From positions 120,901 through 184,900 of the forward strand of contig JALHOC010000002.1 in NCBI GenBank assembly GCA_022843225.1: a stretch of DNA of 64,000 bases, in the 5' to 3' direction. The notes under the pieces are model-generated. The model worked only from the letters and a program-made list of their open reading frames with translations. It was not told where the DNA came from and searched no databases. Source of the DNA: Hyphomonadaceae bacterium (GTDB taxonomy: Bacteria > Pseudomonadota > Alphaproteobacteria > Caulobacterales > Aquidulcibacteraceae). Shown here piece by piece: positions 45,368 to 54,651 of the stretch (the first letter of the stretch is position 1; each line of letters opens with the position of its first letter). The translations under genes were made by a program, and so were the position numbers.

Positions 45368-46147
45368 ATGTATGACCGCCTGATCCCCCTCGACCGCGTC
45401 CTGAACTTCCGCGACTTCGGCGGTTGGCAGACTGAAGACGGCGCCACAGTGGTCCGCGGTCGGCTCTATCGCAGCGCGCACTTTGCCGAAGCCAGCGAGG
45501 CCGATGTCGCCAAGCTCGACGCCATGGGTATTCGCACCTTGGTCGATTTGCGCCGCCCGGAGGAGCGCAATCGCGAGCCCAATCTTTGGCCGGGTGAGGG
45601 CGTCCGTGTGATTGCGAATAATGACGGGCCTCAAGAGGGCTTGCCGCCGCACCTGATCGCGCTGATGCAAAGCGATCTCACGGCGGAGAGCGTCACCGGC
45701 TATATGCACATGCTCTACCGCGAGTTCGCTGCCAGCGACCGCCACATCGATCTCTATCGCAATTGGTTCGCGGCGCTGATGAGCGACGAAGCCCCTGCGG
45801 TGATCCATTGCGCTGCGGGCAAGGATCGCACTGGCCTTGGCTGCGCGCTCACCCTCATTGCGCTCGGCGTGCCGGAAGAGGCGGTCTATGCCGATTATGA
45901 ATTCACCAACGCCGCCCTCGACCTCGATCAGCGCCTGCCGCACATCAAGGAGCGCATGGAAGCCCGCCTCGGCAGGACGCTAAACGATGACGCGCTCCGA
46001 CCCATGCTTGGCGTCCATGTCGATTATCTACGCACAGCGTTTGACGCGATCGACACGCAATATGGCTCGGCGTTGGGCTACATGGAACAAGAGCTCGGCG
46101 TTGGCGCACGCGAACGCGTCAAGCTTCGCGACAAACTGACGGCTTAG
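45368..46147 (+). CDS. Tyrosine phosphatase-like protein (Y_phosphatase3 family)
   Basis: A 259-residue phosphatase. It opens with RVLNFRDFGGW, the family entry motif, and has the P-loop HCAAGKDRTGLG (Cys and Arg in HCxxGxxR). It may act on phosphotyrosine or phosphoinositide-type substrates; no signal peptide is seen. Convergent with nrdB, six bases between stops. Confidence 0.9.
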   Translation: MYDRLIPLDRVLNFRDFGGWQTEDGATVVRGRLYRSAHFAEASEADVAKLDAMGIRTLVDLRRPEERNREPNLWPGEGVRVIANNDGPQEGLPPHLIALMQSDLTAESVTGYMHMLYREFAASDRHIDLYRNWFAALMSDEAPAVIHCAAGKDRTGLGCALTLIALGVPEEAVYADYEFTNAALDLDQRLPHIKERMEARLGRTLNDDALRPMLGVHVDYLRTAFDAIDTQYGSALGYMEQELGVGARERVKLRDKLTA

Positions 46148-46153
46148 CCGGGT

Positions 46154-47194
46154 TCAGTTCGTCGCTTCCGCCGCCTTGCGCTTCTCCATTAACGCTTCGA
46201 AGTTCGACCAGACGCCTTCGCCACCATGCCAGTCGCCCTTTGTGGCGGCTTTGGAGTATTCGGTGGCGCGGGCTTCGAAGAAATTGGCGTGCTCGACCCC
46301 GTTCAAGATCGCGGTCAGCCACGGGATCGGGTGCTCGGTGACGCCATAGATTTTCGGCAAGCCCAATTGCCCGAGGCGCCAATCGGCGATGTAGCGAATG
46401 TACTTCTTAATGTCCTCGGCGGTCATGCCTTGTACGGGGCCCATCTCGAAGGCGAGGTCAATGAAGCGATCCTCGATATCGATCACCGTGCGGCAGCACT
46501 GGGCGATGTCGTCCTTCACCGCTTGCGTCAGCGCGTTGGTTTCTTTCGCATAGGCGTGGAACAGCTTGATCATGCCCTCGCAGTGCAGGCTTTCGTCGCG
46601 TACTGACCAAGTCACGATTTGCCCCATGCCCTTCATCTTGTTGAAGCGCGGGAAGTTCATCAGCATCGCGAATGACGCGAAAAGCTGCAGCCCCTCGGTG
46701 AAGGCGCCGAACATGGCCAGCGTACGTAGAATGTCCTCATCGGAGTCGACGCCGAACGTTCCCATGTAATCGTGCTTGTCGCGCATCGCCTGGTAGTCGA
46801 GGAATGCCGCGAACTCGGTCTCTGGCATGCCGATGGTTTCAAGCAGCAGCGCGTAGGCGGCGACGTGGATGGTCTCGATGTTCGAGAACGACGCCAGCAT
46901 CATCTTCACTTCGGTCGGTTTGAAGACGCGCGCATAGCGCTCCATGTAATTGTCGTTCACCTCGACATCGGCCTGGGTAAAGAAACGGAAGATCTGCGTC
47001 AGCAGATTGCGCTCCTGGTCGGTGAGCTTAGAGGCCCAATCTTTCACGTCCTCGCCGAGCGGGACTTCCTCCGGCATCCAGTGCACTTGCTGCTGGCGAC
47101 GCCAGAATTCGTACGCCCACGGATAGCGGAAGGGCTTGTAACCCACCGACGGGGTCCTCAATCCGGGCAGTGCGTCCCCATTCTTGCCAGCCAT
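46154..47194 (-). CDS. nrdB: Ribonucleotide reductase beta subunit, class I
   Basis: A 346-residue R2 subunit. Iron-ligand segments are visible: FRFFTQADVEVNDNY (first), ASFSNIETIHVAAYALLLETIG (second Glu/His, with the radical region after), and WSVRDESLHCEG (third). It makes the tyrosyl radical for deoxynucleotide synthesis. GGAG nine bases upstream supports ATG 47194; a GTG directly before it is also possible. The alpha subunit is not in the window. A nested palindrome upstream may be an operator. Confidence 0.95.
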   Translation of the reverse strand: MAGKNGDALPGLRTPSVGYKPFRYPWAYEFWRRQQQVHWMPEEVPLGEDVKDWASKLTDQERNLLTQIFRFFTQADVEVNDNYMERYARVFKPTEVKMMLASFSNIETIHVAAYALLLETIGMPETEFAAFLDYQAMRDKHDYMGTFGVDSDEDILRTLAMFGAFTEGLQLFASFAMLMNFPRFNKMKGMGQIVTWSVRDESLHCEGMIKLFHAYAKETNALTQAVKDDIAQCCRTVIDIEDRFIDLAFEMGPVQGMTAEDIKKYIRYIADWRLGQLGLPKIYGVTEHPIPWLTAILNGVEHANFFEARATEYSKAATKGDWHGGEGVWSNFEALMEKRKAAEATN

Positions 47195-47227
47195 CACGCG
47201 TCACTCCACTCGGAACCGAAATATATA

Positions 47228-47268
47228 CCAGATGTAGGGATTGGGTGACTAACGGTCACCATATCTGG
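47228..47268. promoter_or_regulatory. Nested palindrome upstream of nrdB, candidate operator
   Basis: CCAGAT (47228-47233) is mirrored by ATCTGG (47263-47268), and inside it GGTGAC (47244-47249) is mirrored by GTCACC (47255-47260). The outer arms, read as CCAGATGTAGGG and CCAGATATGGTG on opposite strands, are 29 bases apart centre to centre, close to the two helical turns-plus spacing of paired NrdR boxes, though they match the usual NrdR consensus only partly. It lies 34-74 bases before the nrdB start. Confidence 0.35.
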
Positions 47269-47457
47269 CGCATTTGCAGCTGAGTCCGGTTTAAGAAAGG
47301 TTACCGGCGCGACCATGGAGCGATTCAGGGGCGCGGCAAGCGGTTAGGGGCGGGGCGCTGTGGAGAACCGGGCCCCAGTTTGGCGGGAGCGGCACAAGAC
47401 ACGGACTGCCGCAGCGTATTCGGCTAAGCTCTTCGTCTGATCAGAGGGAGGCGGGCC

Positions 47458-48162
47458 ATGGCCATGGGTTTTTCGGCGCGGCTTTGTGTGATGTTGGCTT
47501 TCGCGGCGTTTACGCCCGCGTTCACGGCGACGGCTCAAGAGGCGCAATTGCGCGTTTCCAGGCCCGCCGTTGCCGCGCTGGCGCGGCCCACGCTTCCGCC
47601 CGAGGAGGCATTCGCTCGTCTGCCGCAAGCGCGCCAAGCGCAGCTATCCGCGCTCGCGGATCAGGAGCCGCTGGCTAACGGCGCGCTGTCTCCGGCTTCA
47701 AGCGACGCGCTGGCAGGCATGACGAGTGCCGATGGGGACATTGCCTCACTCACAATGATTGTGATGATGCTGGTTGCGCGCGATGCCGAGGCTGATTTGC
47801 GCGAGATAATGACCCAAATGAATGCGAGACGAGAGGCCAGTCGAGAGGGCTGTCCACCGCAGAACGAGGACGCCTCAAACGACACGCGTGTCGTGCTCAC
47901 GCGGCCGGTTGCGCGCGCGATCCAAGATGCGGTTAGCGGCGCCAATGCGCGCGCGACAGCGCCGACGGTGGCCGCTTCCCCCTCGGGCCAGACCGCACGG
48001 CCCGCGTCGCCGCCTCAACCCGCGCCGCCATGCCCAGACGAAATGGCCGCGTTGCGTCTCCAGATGTACATGGATCGCCGCACCCGCGCGCAAGAGATGC
48101 TCAGCAACATGTTACGCAGGCAGAGCGAAACCAGCGAGTCCATCACTCAAAATTTGAAGTGA
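47458..48162 (+). CDS. Exported protein of unknown function
   Basis: A 234-residue protein I do not recognise. A signal peptide (LCVMLAFAAFTPAFTATAQ) is followed by a helical central part (about 95-125, SLTMIVMMLVARDAEADLREIM), a low-complexity Ala/Pro segment (about 165-190) and a C-terminal helix rich in Arg/Gln/Ser. One Cys pair is visible (CPPQ...PCPDE). GGGAGG with an eight-base gap supports the ATG at 47458. Its last 20 bases overlap the end of hslO on the other strand. Confidence 0.6.
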   Translation: MAMGFSARLCVMLAFAAFTPAFTATAQEAQLRVSRPAVAALARPTLPPEEAFARLPQARQAQLSALADQEPLANGALSPASSDALAGMTSADGDIASLTMIVMMLVARDAEADLREIMTQMNARREASREGCPPQNEDASNDTRVVLTRPVARAIQDAVSGANARATAPTVAASPSGQTARPASPPQPAPPCPDEMAALRLQMYMDRRTRAQEMLSNMLRRQSETSESITQNLK

Positions 48163-49060
48163 TCTCGCTCGCTTGGGTCACCCGCTCGGGTGGGATGAGA
48201 TAGAAGCGTGCGCAGAATTGACAGCGCGCATGCAGGAAGCCGTCGGGTTCGATCAGGTCGGCCACTTCGTCAGGGCCGAATGTACGCATCAAGGCGGTGA
48301 GCCGCTCTTCGTTGCAGGTACAGCGATCCGCCAATGCGATGGCGTCGCCCATGCGTGCACCTTCCTCGTGGAAGAGGCGATAGACGAGGCGGTCGACGCC
48401 TAAGCTGGGATCGATCAGTTCTTCGTCGGTCAGCGTGTTGAACAAGATCGAGGCGCGCGACCAATCCTCGCTCGTGTCGCCGCGCGCGGGGTCGCTCGCC
48501 ACGCGCTGCATCAGCATGCCGCCTCCGCGCCAGAGGCTCGGGGCATCGCGCGTCAGCACCTCGCCCACCGCGAGGCGGATGCGGGTATCGGTCTGTTCGC
48601 TGATGCGGAAGTAGGTCTCGGCGCATTGCGCCAACGTTCCGCCTTCAAGCTCCACGACGCCCTGATAGGGCGCTTTGGCTGGGCCTTGATCTAGCGTCAG
48701 CAGAAGGCTTCCCGTGCCCAAAAGTTCCGCCGGCGGTATGCGGTTGGCGCGCACAAGCCGATCTGCCGCGCCGTCGGCCAGCCGTGCGTAGCCACGTAGG
48801 CCGCCGGCGGCATGCTCGGCCACCAGCAGCGAAACCGGGCCTTCGCCGTGCGCTTGCACAACGAGACGCCCCTCCACCTTCAACAGCGAGCCGACCAACG
48901 CCGCCAACGCTAACGCTTCGCCCAACAGCATGGCGACGGGGCGCGGATAATCGTGGCGTCGCAGAATCGGATCGAGCGCGCCCGCGCCCAAGCGCACGAT
49001 GCGCCCGCGCACCGGCGCTGCGTCGAGCGAGAAGGGGGCTGCGATGTCGTCGGGGATCAT
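48143..49060 (-). CDS. hslO: Redox-regulated chaperone Hsp33
   Basis: A 305-residue Hsp33. The redox switch cysteines are CTC near residue 255 and CQFC near residue 287, the CxC/CxxC zinc site. The core has HEAVG-free family blocks such as GTGSLLLTLDQGPAKAPYQG and LPSEDT-like linker. On oxidation it becomes an ATP-independent holdase. The ATG at 49060 starts the conserved part. It is 17 bases after the PP2C gene in the same direction. The 3' end overlaps a convergent gene by 20 bases. Confidence 0.93.
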   Translation of the reverse strand: MIPDDIAAPFSLDAAPVRGRIVRLGAGALDPILRRHDYPRPVAMLLGEALALAALVGSLLKVEGRLVVQAHGEGPVSLLVAEHAAGGLRGYARLADGAADRLVRANRIPPAELLGTGSLLLTLDQGPAKAPYQGVVELEGGTLAQCAETYFRISEQTDTRIRLAVGEVLTRDAPSLWRGGGMLMQRVASDPARGDTSEDWSRASILFNTLTDEELIDPSLGVDRLVYRLFHEEGARMGDAIALADRCTCNEERLTALMRTFGPDEVADLIEPDGFLHARCQFCARFYLIPPERVTQASEITSNFE

Positions 49061-49077
49061 TCTGGCTTTGCTCGCGC

Positions 49078-50784
49078 TCAACCCGCCGCGCTTGGCATCA
49101 ACAACGCCACGCAAGTGACGTCGTCAAACGGCTCCGGAGTAGTGGAGAAACGCGTTACATCCTCCATGACGGCTTCGACAAGGGCGCTGGCGCCAAGATC
49201 GCGTGTTCGAGTCAGGATCGCCTGAAGGCGATCCTCGCCGTATTCAGCGCCGCTGGCGTCAACACATTCTGTGACGCCATCGGTAAACAGGAAGATGCAA
49301 TCGCCAGGCGCGACGGCGACGGCGCGGCGACTCCAAATCTGGTCAGGAAAAAAGCCGAGCGGGGGCGCGCGCCCGTCCAGTTCGGCAATCGATCCGTCCG
49401 CCCGTCGCAATAGTGGCGAGTTATGGCCGCAATTCACATATTCAAAAGTGCCGGTTTCGAGATCGAGTACGCCGTAAACCAGCGTCGTGAACATTGACGC
49501 GGCATTTTGTGCGCAGAGCGCGGCGTTGGCCACACTCACAGCCTCTTCAAGGTCAGAGCATTGGCGAGCGGCAAGGCGTAGCGCCGTGACCGTTGCACAC
49601 ATGAACAGCGCCGCGGGTACGCCCTTGCCGCAGACATCCCCGATCACAACGCCGAGTCGACGCTCGTCGATCATGAAAAGATCGAAGAGATCGCCGCCTA
49701 CTTCTCGGGCCGCCTTCATCGCGCCGTACGCGTCGCACCGCCCCGCCAGCGCGGTGGGATCGAGCGGCGCTGGCAGCATCGCAGCTTGGATGACGCCGGC
49801 GTTGGCCATTTCGCCGCGTGTGCGCCTCTCCAAGACGACCCGCCGCGCGAGCCCGCGAAACGCGGCCGCGAAATTGCTCAATTCCGCAGAGGGATTGTTC
49901 AAATCATCGAGGATCGCTGGATCGAAATCGTCGCGCTCCAGCGCTGCGAGGCCTGCGGCGTAAAGCCCAAGCGCATTGTTGATGCCGAGGAGCTGACCGC
50001 CCATGCGGGCGATCACCGAAACCAGAACGTCAGGCGTTTGGCGCCCGGTCTCGAGCAAAGCTGCGCGCGGCGCCTGCAGCGCCCGCACGGATGTCACTGC
50101 CCGCACCGTCGCCGTGCGCGAGAGTCCTGCGAGCGCGCCAACCTCGCCGATCAGGGCCGGCGCTTCGATGCGGGCCAGTGGCGCCTCGCCGTGAGCGTTG
50201 GCGTTTACGACCTCGACTGTTCCAGTCAGCAGCACGAAGGCGTGCTCGCTTGGCGCGCCCTGAACCATGAGTGTCTCGCCCGGCAAGAAGCGGACGGGAG
50301 CCGAGAGGTTCGTCAAAGCGACAATCGCTTCAGGGTTAGCCTGGGTAAGGTCGGGGATGGCGCGGATCAGTTCGCTCGCGGTGTCTCGCCCTCGTCGAAA
50401 AGTGAGACGCAGCACGTTGCGGCTCCCGACCCTGGCGTAAGCAATATCCGATGCAAACGCCCGCATTAGCCGCAAACCGTGACCGCCGATGCCGTCGCCT
50501 TCGGGCAGGGGCGCGGCGCTGACGTCGAACGAGACGCAGGCGTCCGAAATGACAACACACGCGCCGTTCGCTTCTGGCGCGAACTCGATCTCGATATCTT
50601 TTGCTGCGCCCTCGGCGCGTGCGTGCAGAATGAGGTTGGCCAAGGCCTCCTCGACGCACACCTGCACATCGTGAAGCGCGTCATCCCCCATGTCAGCGGC
50701 GATCAACAGGCCTTCGAGCCAGATCGCGATCTGACGGATCGCACGGACATCTTCGGCGACACTTCGCTTGTATTGGGCGTCCAC
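49078..50784 (-). CDS. Kinase-cNMP-PP2C fusion: anti-sigma-type ATPase, cyclic-nucleotide-binding and SpoIIE/RsbU phosphatase domains
   Basis: A 568-residue protein with three domains. Residues 1-135 are an RsbW/SpoIIAB-type HATPase domain: CVEEALANLILHA with the N-box Asn50, and GHGLRLMRAF as the G-type loop. Residues about 150-275 form a cNMP-binding domain with FLPGETLMVQGAPSEHAF and the phosphate cassette GEVGALAGLSRTATVRA. Residues about 330-565 are a PP2C (SpoIIE-type) phosphatase: REVGGDLFDLF, IGDVCGKGVPAAL, CGHNSPLL, LFTDGVTE and EPFDDVTCV with metal Asps. It could phosphorylate and dephosphorylate the adjacent STAS protein. GTG start, nine bases after the STAS gene stop. Confidence 0.85.
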   Translation of the reverse strand: MDAQYKRSVAEDVRAIRQIAIWLEGLLIAADMGDDALHDVQVCVEEALANLILHARAEGAAKDIEIEFAPEANGACVVISDACVSFDVSAAPLPEGDGIGGHGLRLMRAFASDIAYARVGSRNVLRLTFRRGRDTASELIRAIPDLTQANPEAIVALTNLSAPVRFLPGETLMVQGAPSEHAFVLLTGTVEVVNANAHGEAPLARIEAPALIGEVGALAGLSRTATVRAVTSVRALQAPRAALLETGRQTPDVLVSVIARMGGQLLGINNALGLYAAGLAALERDDFDPAILDDLNNPSAELSNFAAAFRGLARRVVLERRTRGEMANAGVIQAAMLPAPLDPTALAGRCDAYGAMKAAREVGGDLFDLFMIDERRLGVVIGDVCGKGVPAALFMCATVTALRLAARQCSDLEEAVSVANAALCAQNAASMFTTLVYGVLDLETGTFEYVNCGHNSPLLRRADGSIAELDGRAPPLGFFPDQIWSRRAVAVAPGDCIFLFTDGVTECVDASGAEYGEDRLQAILTRTRDLGASALVEAVMEDVTRFSTTPEPFDDVTCVALLMPSAAG

Positions 50785-50793
50785 GGCCTTTCG

Positions 50794-51132
50794 TTAAGCG
50801 CTTAAGGCGGCAACCGCATCCGTCAGTGTGTCGCGGACACTGACCACTTGGTCGATTCCGCTGGTGCTCAACACCTTGGCCACGCCCGGCTGCGCCCCGG
50901 CGATCGCCATCTTGCCGCCCTTGGAATTGACCGAACGCGCGCAGGTCATAAGCACGCGCAGCCCCATCGAGGCGAGGAATGAAACCCCCGCCATGTCCAC
51001 GACGATCAGCTTCTTTGAGCCAGCCAGCACGTTAAAGCGCATATCGACCGCTTGCGCGCCTTCAATATCCATCCGTCCTGACAAGACAGCTTTGGTGACG
51101 CCGTCCGCCAAATCCTCAACCATGAGTTCCAT
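50794..51132 (-). CDS. STAS-domain anti-sigma-factor antagonist
   Basis: A 112-residue STAS domain protein of the SpoIIAA/RsbV type. VTKAVLSGRMDIEGAQAVD is the first half, and KLIVVDMAGVSFLASMGLRVL carries the phosphorylation-type Ser55. It should be the switch partner of the fused kinase/phosphatase gene that follows after nine bases. No sigma factor lies nearby. The ATG at 51132 starts the domain; the frame is open up to 51189 without a good start. Confidence 0.9.
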   Translation of the reverse strand: MELMVEDLADGVTKAVLSGRMDIEGAQAVDMRFNVLAGSKKLIVVDMAGVSFLASMGLRVLMTCARSVNSKGGKMAIAGAQPGVAKVLSTSGIDQVVSVRDTLTDAVAALSA

Positions 51133-51257
51133 GTTCGCCCCTCTGGATCCGCAAATACCAGCTCGACTTACAAGGCTGTAACAAGTCACAGACCAGTCGC
51201 AAGGGTGTCATGAAAAATTCAATCAGGCGAGTTGGTGTGTTGTTTCGAAGTTGGGTT

Positions 51258-52196
51258 TCACAATTTCCCCAAACACCACATCAGAACGGCTTTCTGCGCG
51301 TGGATGCGGTTTTCGGCTTCGTCCCAGACCGCGCTTTGCGGGCCGTCGATCACGGCATCTGAGACTTCTTCGCCGCGATGCGCGGGGAGGCAGTGCAGGA
51401 ACAGAGCGTCCTTGGACGCATGCGCCATCATCGCTTCACCGACCGCGTAAGGCGGGAAGGCGGCCATGCGTTCGTCCTTGTCGGTGTCGCCCATCGATAC
51501 CCAGGTGTCGGTGACGACGACATCGGCGCCTGCGATTGCGGCTTTTGAATCAGTTCCAACTGAAATATCGGCGCCCGCCGCTTTCGCGGCCGCGACTTCC
51601 TGTGTGCGCGGCGCATAGCTCGCTGGCGAGGCGATGCGCAGCTTGAACTCGAGCTTCTCGGCGGCGTGAATGAATGAGGTGCAGACATTGTTGCCGTCGC
51701 CCAGCCAGGCGATGGTCTTGCCCGCGATATCGCCCGCGCGCTCTTCGATGGTCATGATGTCGGCGAGGATTTGGCAGGGATGCGAGAGGTCGGTGAGGCC
51801 GTTGATCACCGGCACGTCGCTGGCTTCGGCGAAGCGCAGCACGTCATCGTGGCTGTTGGCGCGGATCATCACCGCATCCACCATACGAGACAGCACACGC
51901 GCCGTATCTTCGACAGTCTCGCCGCGGCCCAATTGCGTGTCTTTGGCCCCGAGCACGATCGCGCGCCCGCCCAATTGCAACATGGCGATCTCGAACGAAA
52001 CGCGCGTGCGTGTCGAGTTCTTCTCGAAGATCATCGCCAGCGCATGGCCATCCAAAGGCGCGTCTTCGTCGATCTTGGCTTTCGGCCAATCGAGACGCAG
52101 CGCTTTTCGTGCGTGCGCTTCGTCCAGGATCGCGCGCAGCTCTTCACGCGAAAGCGCCGAGAGGTCGAGGAAGTGGCGTGGCGTAGGCGTGGTCAC
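51258..52196 (-). CDS. argF: Ornithine carbamoyltransferase
   Basis: A 312-residue OTCase. Carbamoyl phosphate site [20 protein letters not shown] for carbamoyl phosphate/ornithine, and the C-terminal [12 protein letters not shown]. It makes citrulline in arginine synthesis. The GTG start overlaps the argD stop (GTGA), so the two form one operon. Confidence 0.97.
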   Translation of the reverse strand: MTTPTPRHFLDLSALSREELRAILDEAHARKALRLDWPKAKIDEDAPLDGHALAMIFEKNSTRTRVSFEIAMLQLGGRAIVLGAKDTQLGRGETVEDTARVLSRMVDAVMIRANSHDDVLRFAEASDVPVINGLTDLSHPCQILADIMTIEERAGDIAGKTIAWLGDGNNVCTSFIHAAEKLEFKLRIASPASYAPRTQEVAAAKAAGADISVGTDSKAAIAGADVVVTDTWVSMGDTDKDERMAAFPPYAVGEAMMAHASKDALFLHCLPAHRGEEVSDAVIDGPQSAVWDEAENRIHAQKAVLMWCLGKL

Positions 52197-53386
52197 GCGC
52201 CAGCCTGTGCCGCGTGCGCGCCAAGGACTGCGTCGATCGCGTCCACGGCTTGGCGAATTTCCGCTTCCGAGATCACAAGCGGCGGCGCGAGCCTGAGCAC
52301 ATTGTCGCCGGCGACGCCGACAAGCACCTTACGGTCACGCAGCGCGCCCTGGATGGGTTTCGGGTCGATCTTGAGTTTCAGCCCGCGCAATAGTCCTTTG
52401 CCGCGAACATCCACGACGAGATTTGGATGGCGATCCTTCAGACCTTCCAGGGCCTGGCCCAGATGGTTCGCGACCGTGTTCACATGGTGCATCATCTCGG
52501 GCTTGGCGAGTTCGTCGTAGCACGCATTGCCGACGGCCATGGCGAGGGGATTGCCGCCGAACGTCGTCCCATGCACGCCGCGCACCATACCCTTCGCCGC
52601 GTCCTTGGTGGCGAGGAATGCGCCCATCGGAAAACCGCCGCCCACGCCCTTGGCGACCGCCATGATGTCAGGCGTGATGCCGCTCCATTGATGCGCCCAC
52701 ATCTTGCCGGTGCGCCCCGCGCCAGATTGCACTTCGTCGAAGATAATCAGGAAGCCTTCTTTGTCAGCGAGCGCGCGCAATTCGCGCAGGCAGCTTTCCG
52801 GCACGGCGCGCACGCCGCCTTCGCCTTGCACCGGCTCGATGATCAGAGCCGCCGTTGTTGGGCCAACAGCAGCCTTCAGTGCATCATGATCGCCGAAGGG
52901 CACTTGTACAAACCCCGGCAGGCGGGGGCCGAAGCCGTCGAGATAGCTTGGATTGCCAGAGGCGTTGATCGCCGCATAGGAGCGGCCATGGAAGGAGCCC
53001 TGAAAGCCGATGATGTCGATGCGCTCGGGATTGCCGTTGGCTGTGTGATATTTCCGCGCGGTTTTCAGCGCGCCTTCGATCGCCTCGGTCCCCGAATTGG
53101 TGAAGAACACAACGTCAGCAAACGAATCGCGGACATACTTCGCCGCGAGCTCTTCTTGGCCCTTCACCTTGAACATATTCGACGTGTGCCAGAGTTTGGC
53201 GGCTTGTTCGGTCAGCGCCTTCTGCAACACGGGTGGCGCGTGGCCGAGCGCATTCACCGCGATGCCGGCGATGCAATCGAGGTATTTGTCGCCCTTGTCG
53301 TCCCAGATCCAGCAGCCTTCGCCACGCACGAAAATCTGTTCCGGCGGCGAATAGACGGGAAGGATGTGGCTGTCCGAGGCGCTCAT
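52193..53386 (-). CDS. argD: Acetylornithine aminotransferase
   Basis: A 397-residue class III PLP aminotransferase. Active site: [34 protein letters not shown], and the PLP Lys in [14 protein letters not shown]. It acts at the acetylornithine step of arginine synthesis, possibly also on succinyldiaminopimelate. First gene of argD-argF; divergent from the esterase gene. Confidence 0.95.
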   Translation of the reverse strand: MSASDSHILPVYSPPEQIFVRGEGCWIWDDKGDKYLDCIAGIAVNALGHAPPVLQKALTEQAAKLWHTSNMFKVKGQEELAAKYVRDSFADVVFFTNSGTEAIEGALKTARKYHTANGNPERIDIIGFQGSFHGRSYAAINASGNPSYLDGFGPRLPGFVQVPFGDHDALKAAVGPTTAALIIEPVQGEGGVRAVPESCLRELRALADKEGFLIIFDEVQSGAGRTGKMWAHQWSGITPDIMAVAKGVGGGFPMGAFLATKDAAKGMVRGVHGTTFGGNPLAMAVGNACYDELAKPEMMHHVNTVANHLGQALEGLKDRHPNLVVDVRGKGLLRGLKLKIDPKPIQGALRDRKVLVGVAGDNVLRLAPPLVISEAEIRQAVDAIDAVLGAHAAQAGA

Positions 53387-53467
53387 GAGGCGGGTCCTGA
53401 TTTGGGAAAGGCGGGGTTCTGAGCCGCCGCGCTTGCCAGGTCAAGCAGCCCGTATCATCAAGCCCGC

Positions 53468-54475
53468 ATGCGACAAAACCATTCCCTCCCGCGTGGCGAA
53501 GTGCATCGCCTCATTCACAAATCCGACGTGCTCGAAGGCAATCCGCTCGGCGATCCGACCGAGCGCGAACTCCATGTCTGGACCCCGCCGGGCTGGAAAG
53601 CGGGCGAGAGCTTGCCCTTGCTGGTCGATCTCACCGGCTATTGGGGCTCCGGCCTCAAACACACGGCCTGGAAGGAGTACGGCGAGAACGTGCCTGAGCG
53701 GCTCGATCGGCTCGCGCACGAAGGCATGGCGCGTGCGGTGGTCGCGTTTCCCGATGGCTACACCAAGCTCTACGGCAACCAATATCTCAACAGTGCGGGG
53801 TCCGGCCGCTACGGCGATTATGTCTGCGACGAGATCGTGCCTTTCGTTGAGGCCAAATTCGGCTGCGGCGGGCAGGGCAAGCGCGGCGTGTTCGGCAAAA
53901 GCTCAGGCGGCTATGGCGCGGCGTGGCATGGCATGAACCGCGCCGATGTTTGGAGCGCCATCGCCATCAATAGCGGCGACATGGGCTTTGATGCGCTGTT
54001 TCTTCCCGCGCTCTATGACGATCTCAATTTGCTGCGCAAACACGATTACTCGATCGAGCGCTATGTGCGTCACGTCGAGAGCTTGAAGAAGCTGCCCGGT
54101 AAAGATCGCATGTGCCTGATGGATCTCGCCATGGGCGCGTTCTACGATCCCGATCCAACGCAGTTCCGCGCCATGCGCCTGCCGATCGATCCGTACACGG
54201 CGGAGATCATTCCCGAACGCTGGGCCAATTGGATGGCGCACGATCCGGTGGAGATGTTCGATACGTTGGGCGAGAATCTACGCGGCCTGAAATTGCTCTA
54301 CATGGATTGCGGCAACCACGATCAGTTCCGCATCCAGTTCGGCATGCGGCGCTTTGCGAAGAAGCTCGCCGCCGCCGACATCGCGTATGCGTACGAAGAA
54401 TTCGACGACGACCATTCTGACGTGGACTATCGCATGGATGTGTTTTTGCCGAAGCTGGCGGCGGCGCTCAGCTGA
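53468..54475 (+). CDS. Putative esterase (alpha/beta hydrolase, PF00756-like)
   Basis: A 335-residue protein. RELHVWTPPGWKAGESLPLLVDLTGY opens an esterase-D-like domain, and FGKSSGGYGA contains the nucleophile Ser (GxSxGG). A late FDDDHSDVDYR segment has a His in the catalytic place. No signal peptide is seen. Substrate unknown. Confidence 0.8.
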   Translation: MRQNHSLPRGEVHRLIHKSDVLEGNPLGDPTERELHVWTPPGWKAGESLPLLVDLTGYWGSGLKHTAWKEYGENVPERLDRLAHEGMARAVVAFPDGYTKLYGNQYLNSAGSGRYGDYVCDEIVPFVEAKFGCGGQGKRGVFGKSSGGYGAAWHGMNRADVWSAIAINSGDMGFDALFLPALYDDLNLLRKHDYSIERYVRHVESLKKLPGKDRMCLMDLAMGAFYDPDPTQFRAMRLPIDPYTAEIIPERWANWMAHDPVEMFDTLGENLRGLKLLYMDCGNHDQFRIQFGMRRFAKKLAAADIAYAYEEFDDDHSDVDYRMDVFLPKLAAALS

Positions 54476-54555
54476 GCCCAGTTGGCGGGTCTTAGGTGCT
54501 CTTGAGACGGTCAGCGGTTTAGGCCAGGAGGCATAAATTCGCCGGAAACGGACAT

Positions 54556-54620
54556 TCGCTAGATAGCGCTGATGCAAGGCCGCGCGACGAAGGCAGGCGC
54601 TCGCATTGCGCTATTAGCGA
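54556..54620. repeat. Pair of near-palindromic 13-14 base motifs
   Basis: TCGCTAGATAGCGC (54556-54569) and GCGCTATTAGCGA (54608-54620) are both close to self-palindromic and mirror each other except for one extra G. They lie between two converging genes 38 bases apart. Could be a hairpin for termination or a binding site pair; I cannot tell which. Confidence 0.35.
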
Positions 54621-54651
54621 GCCATGGTGCGCGTGTTCGCGCAATGATCTG

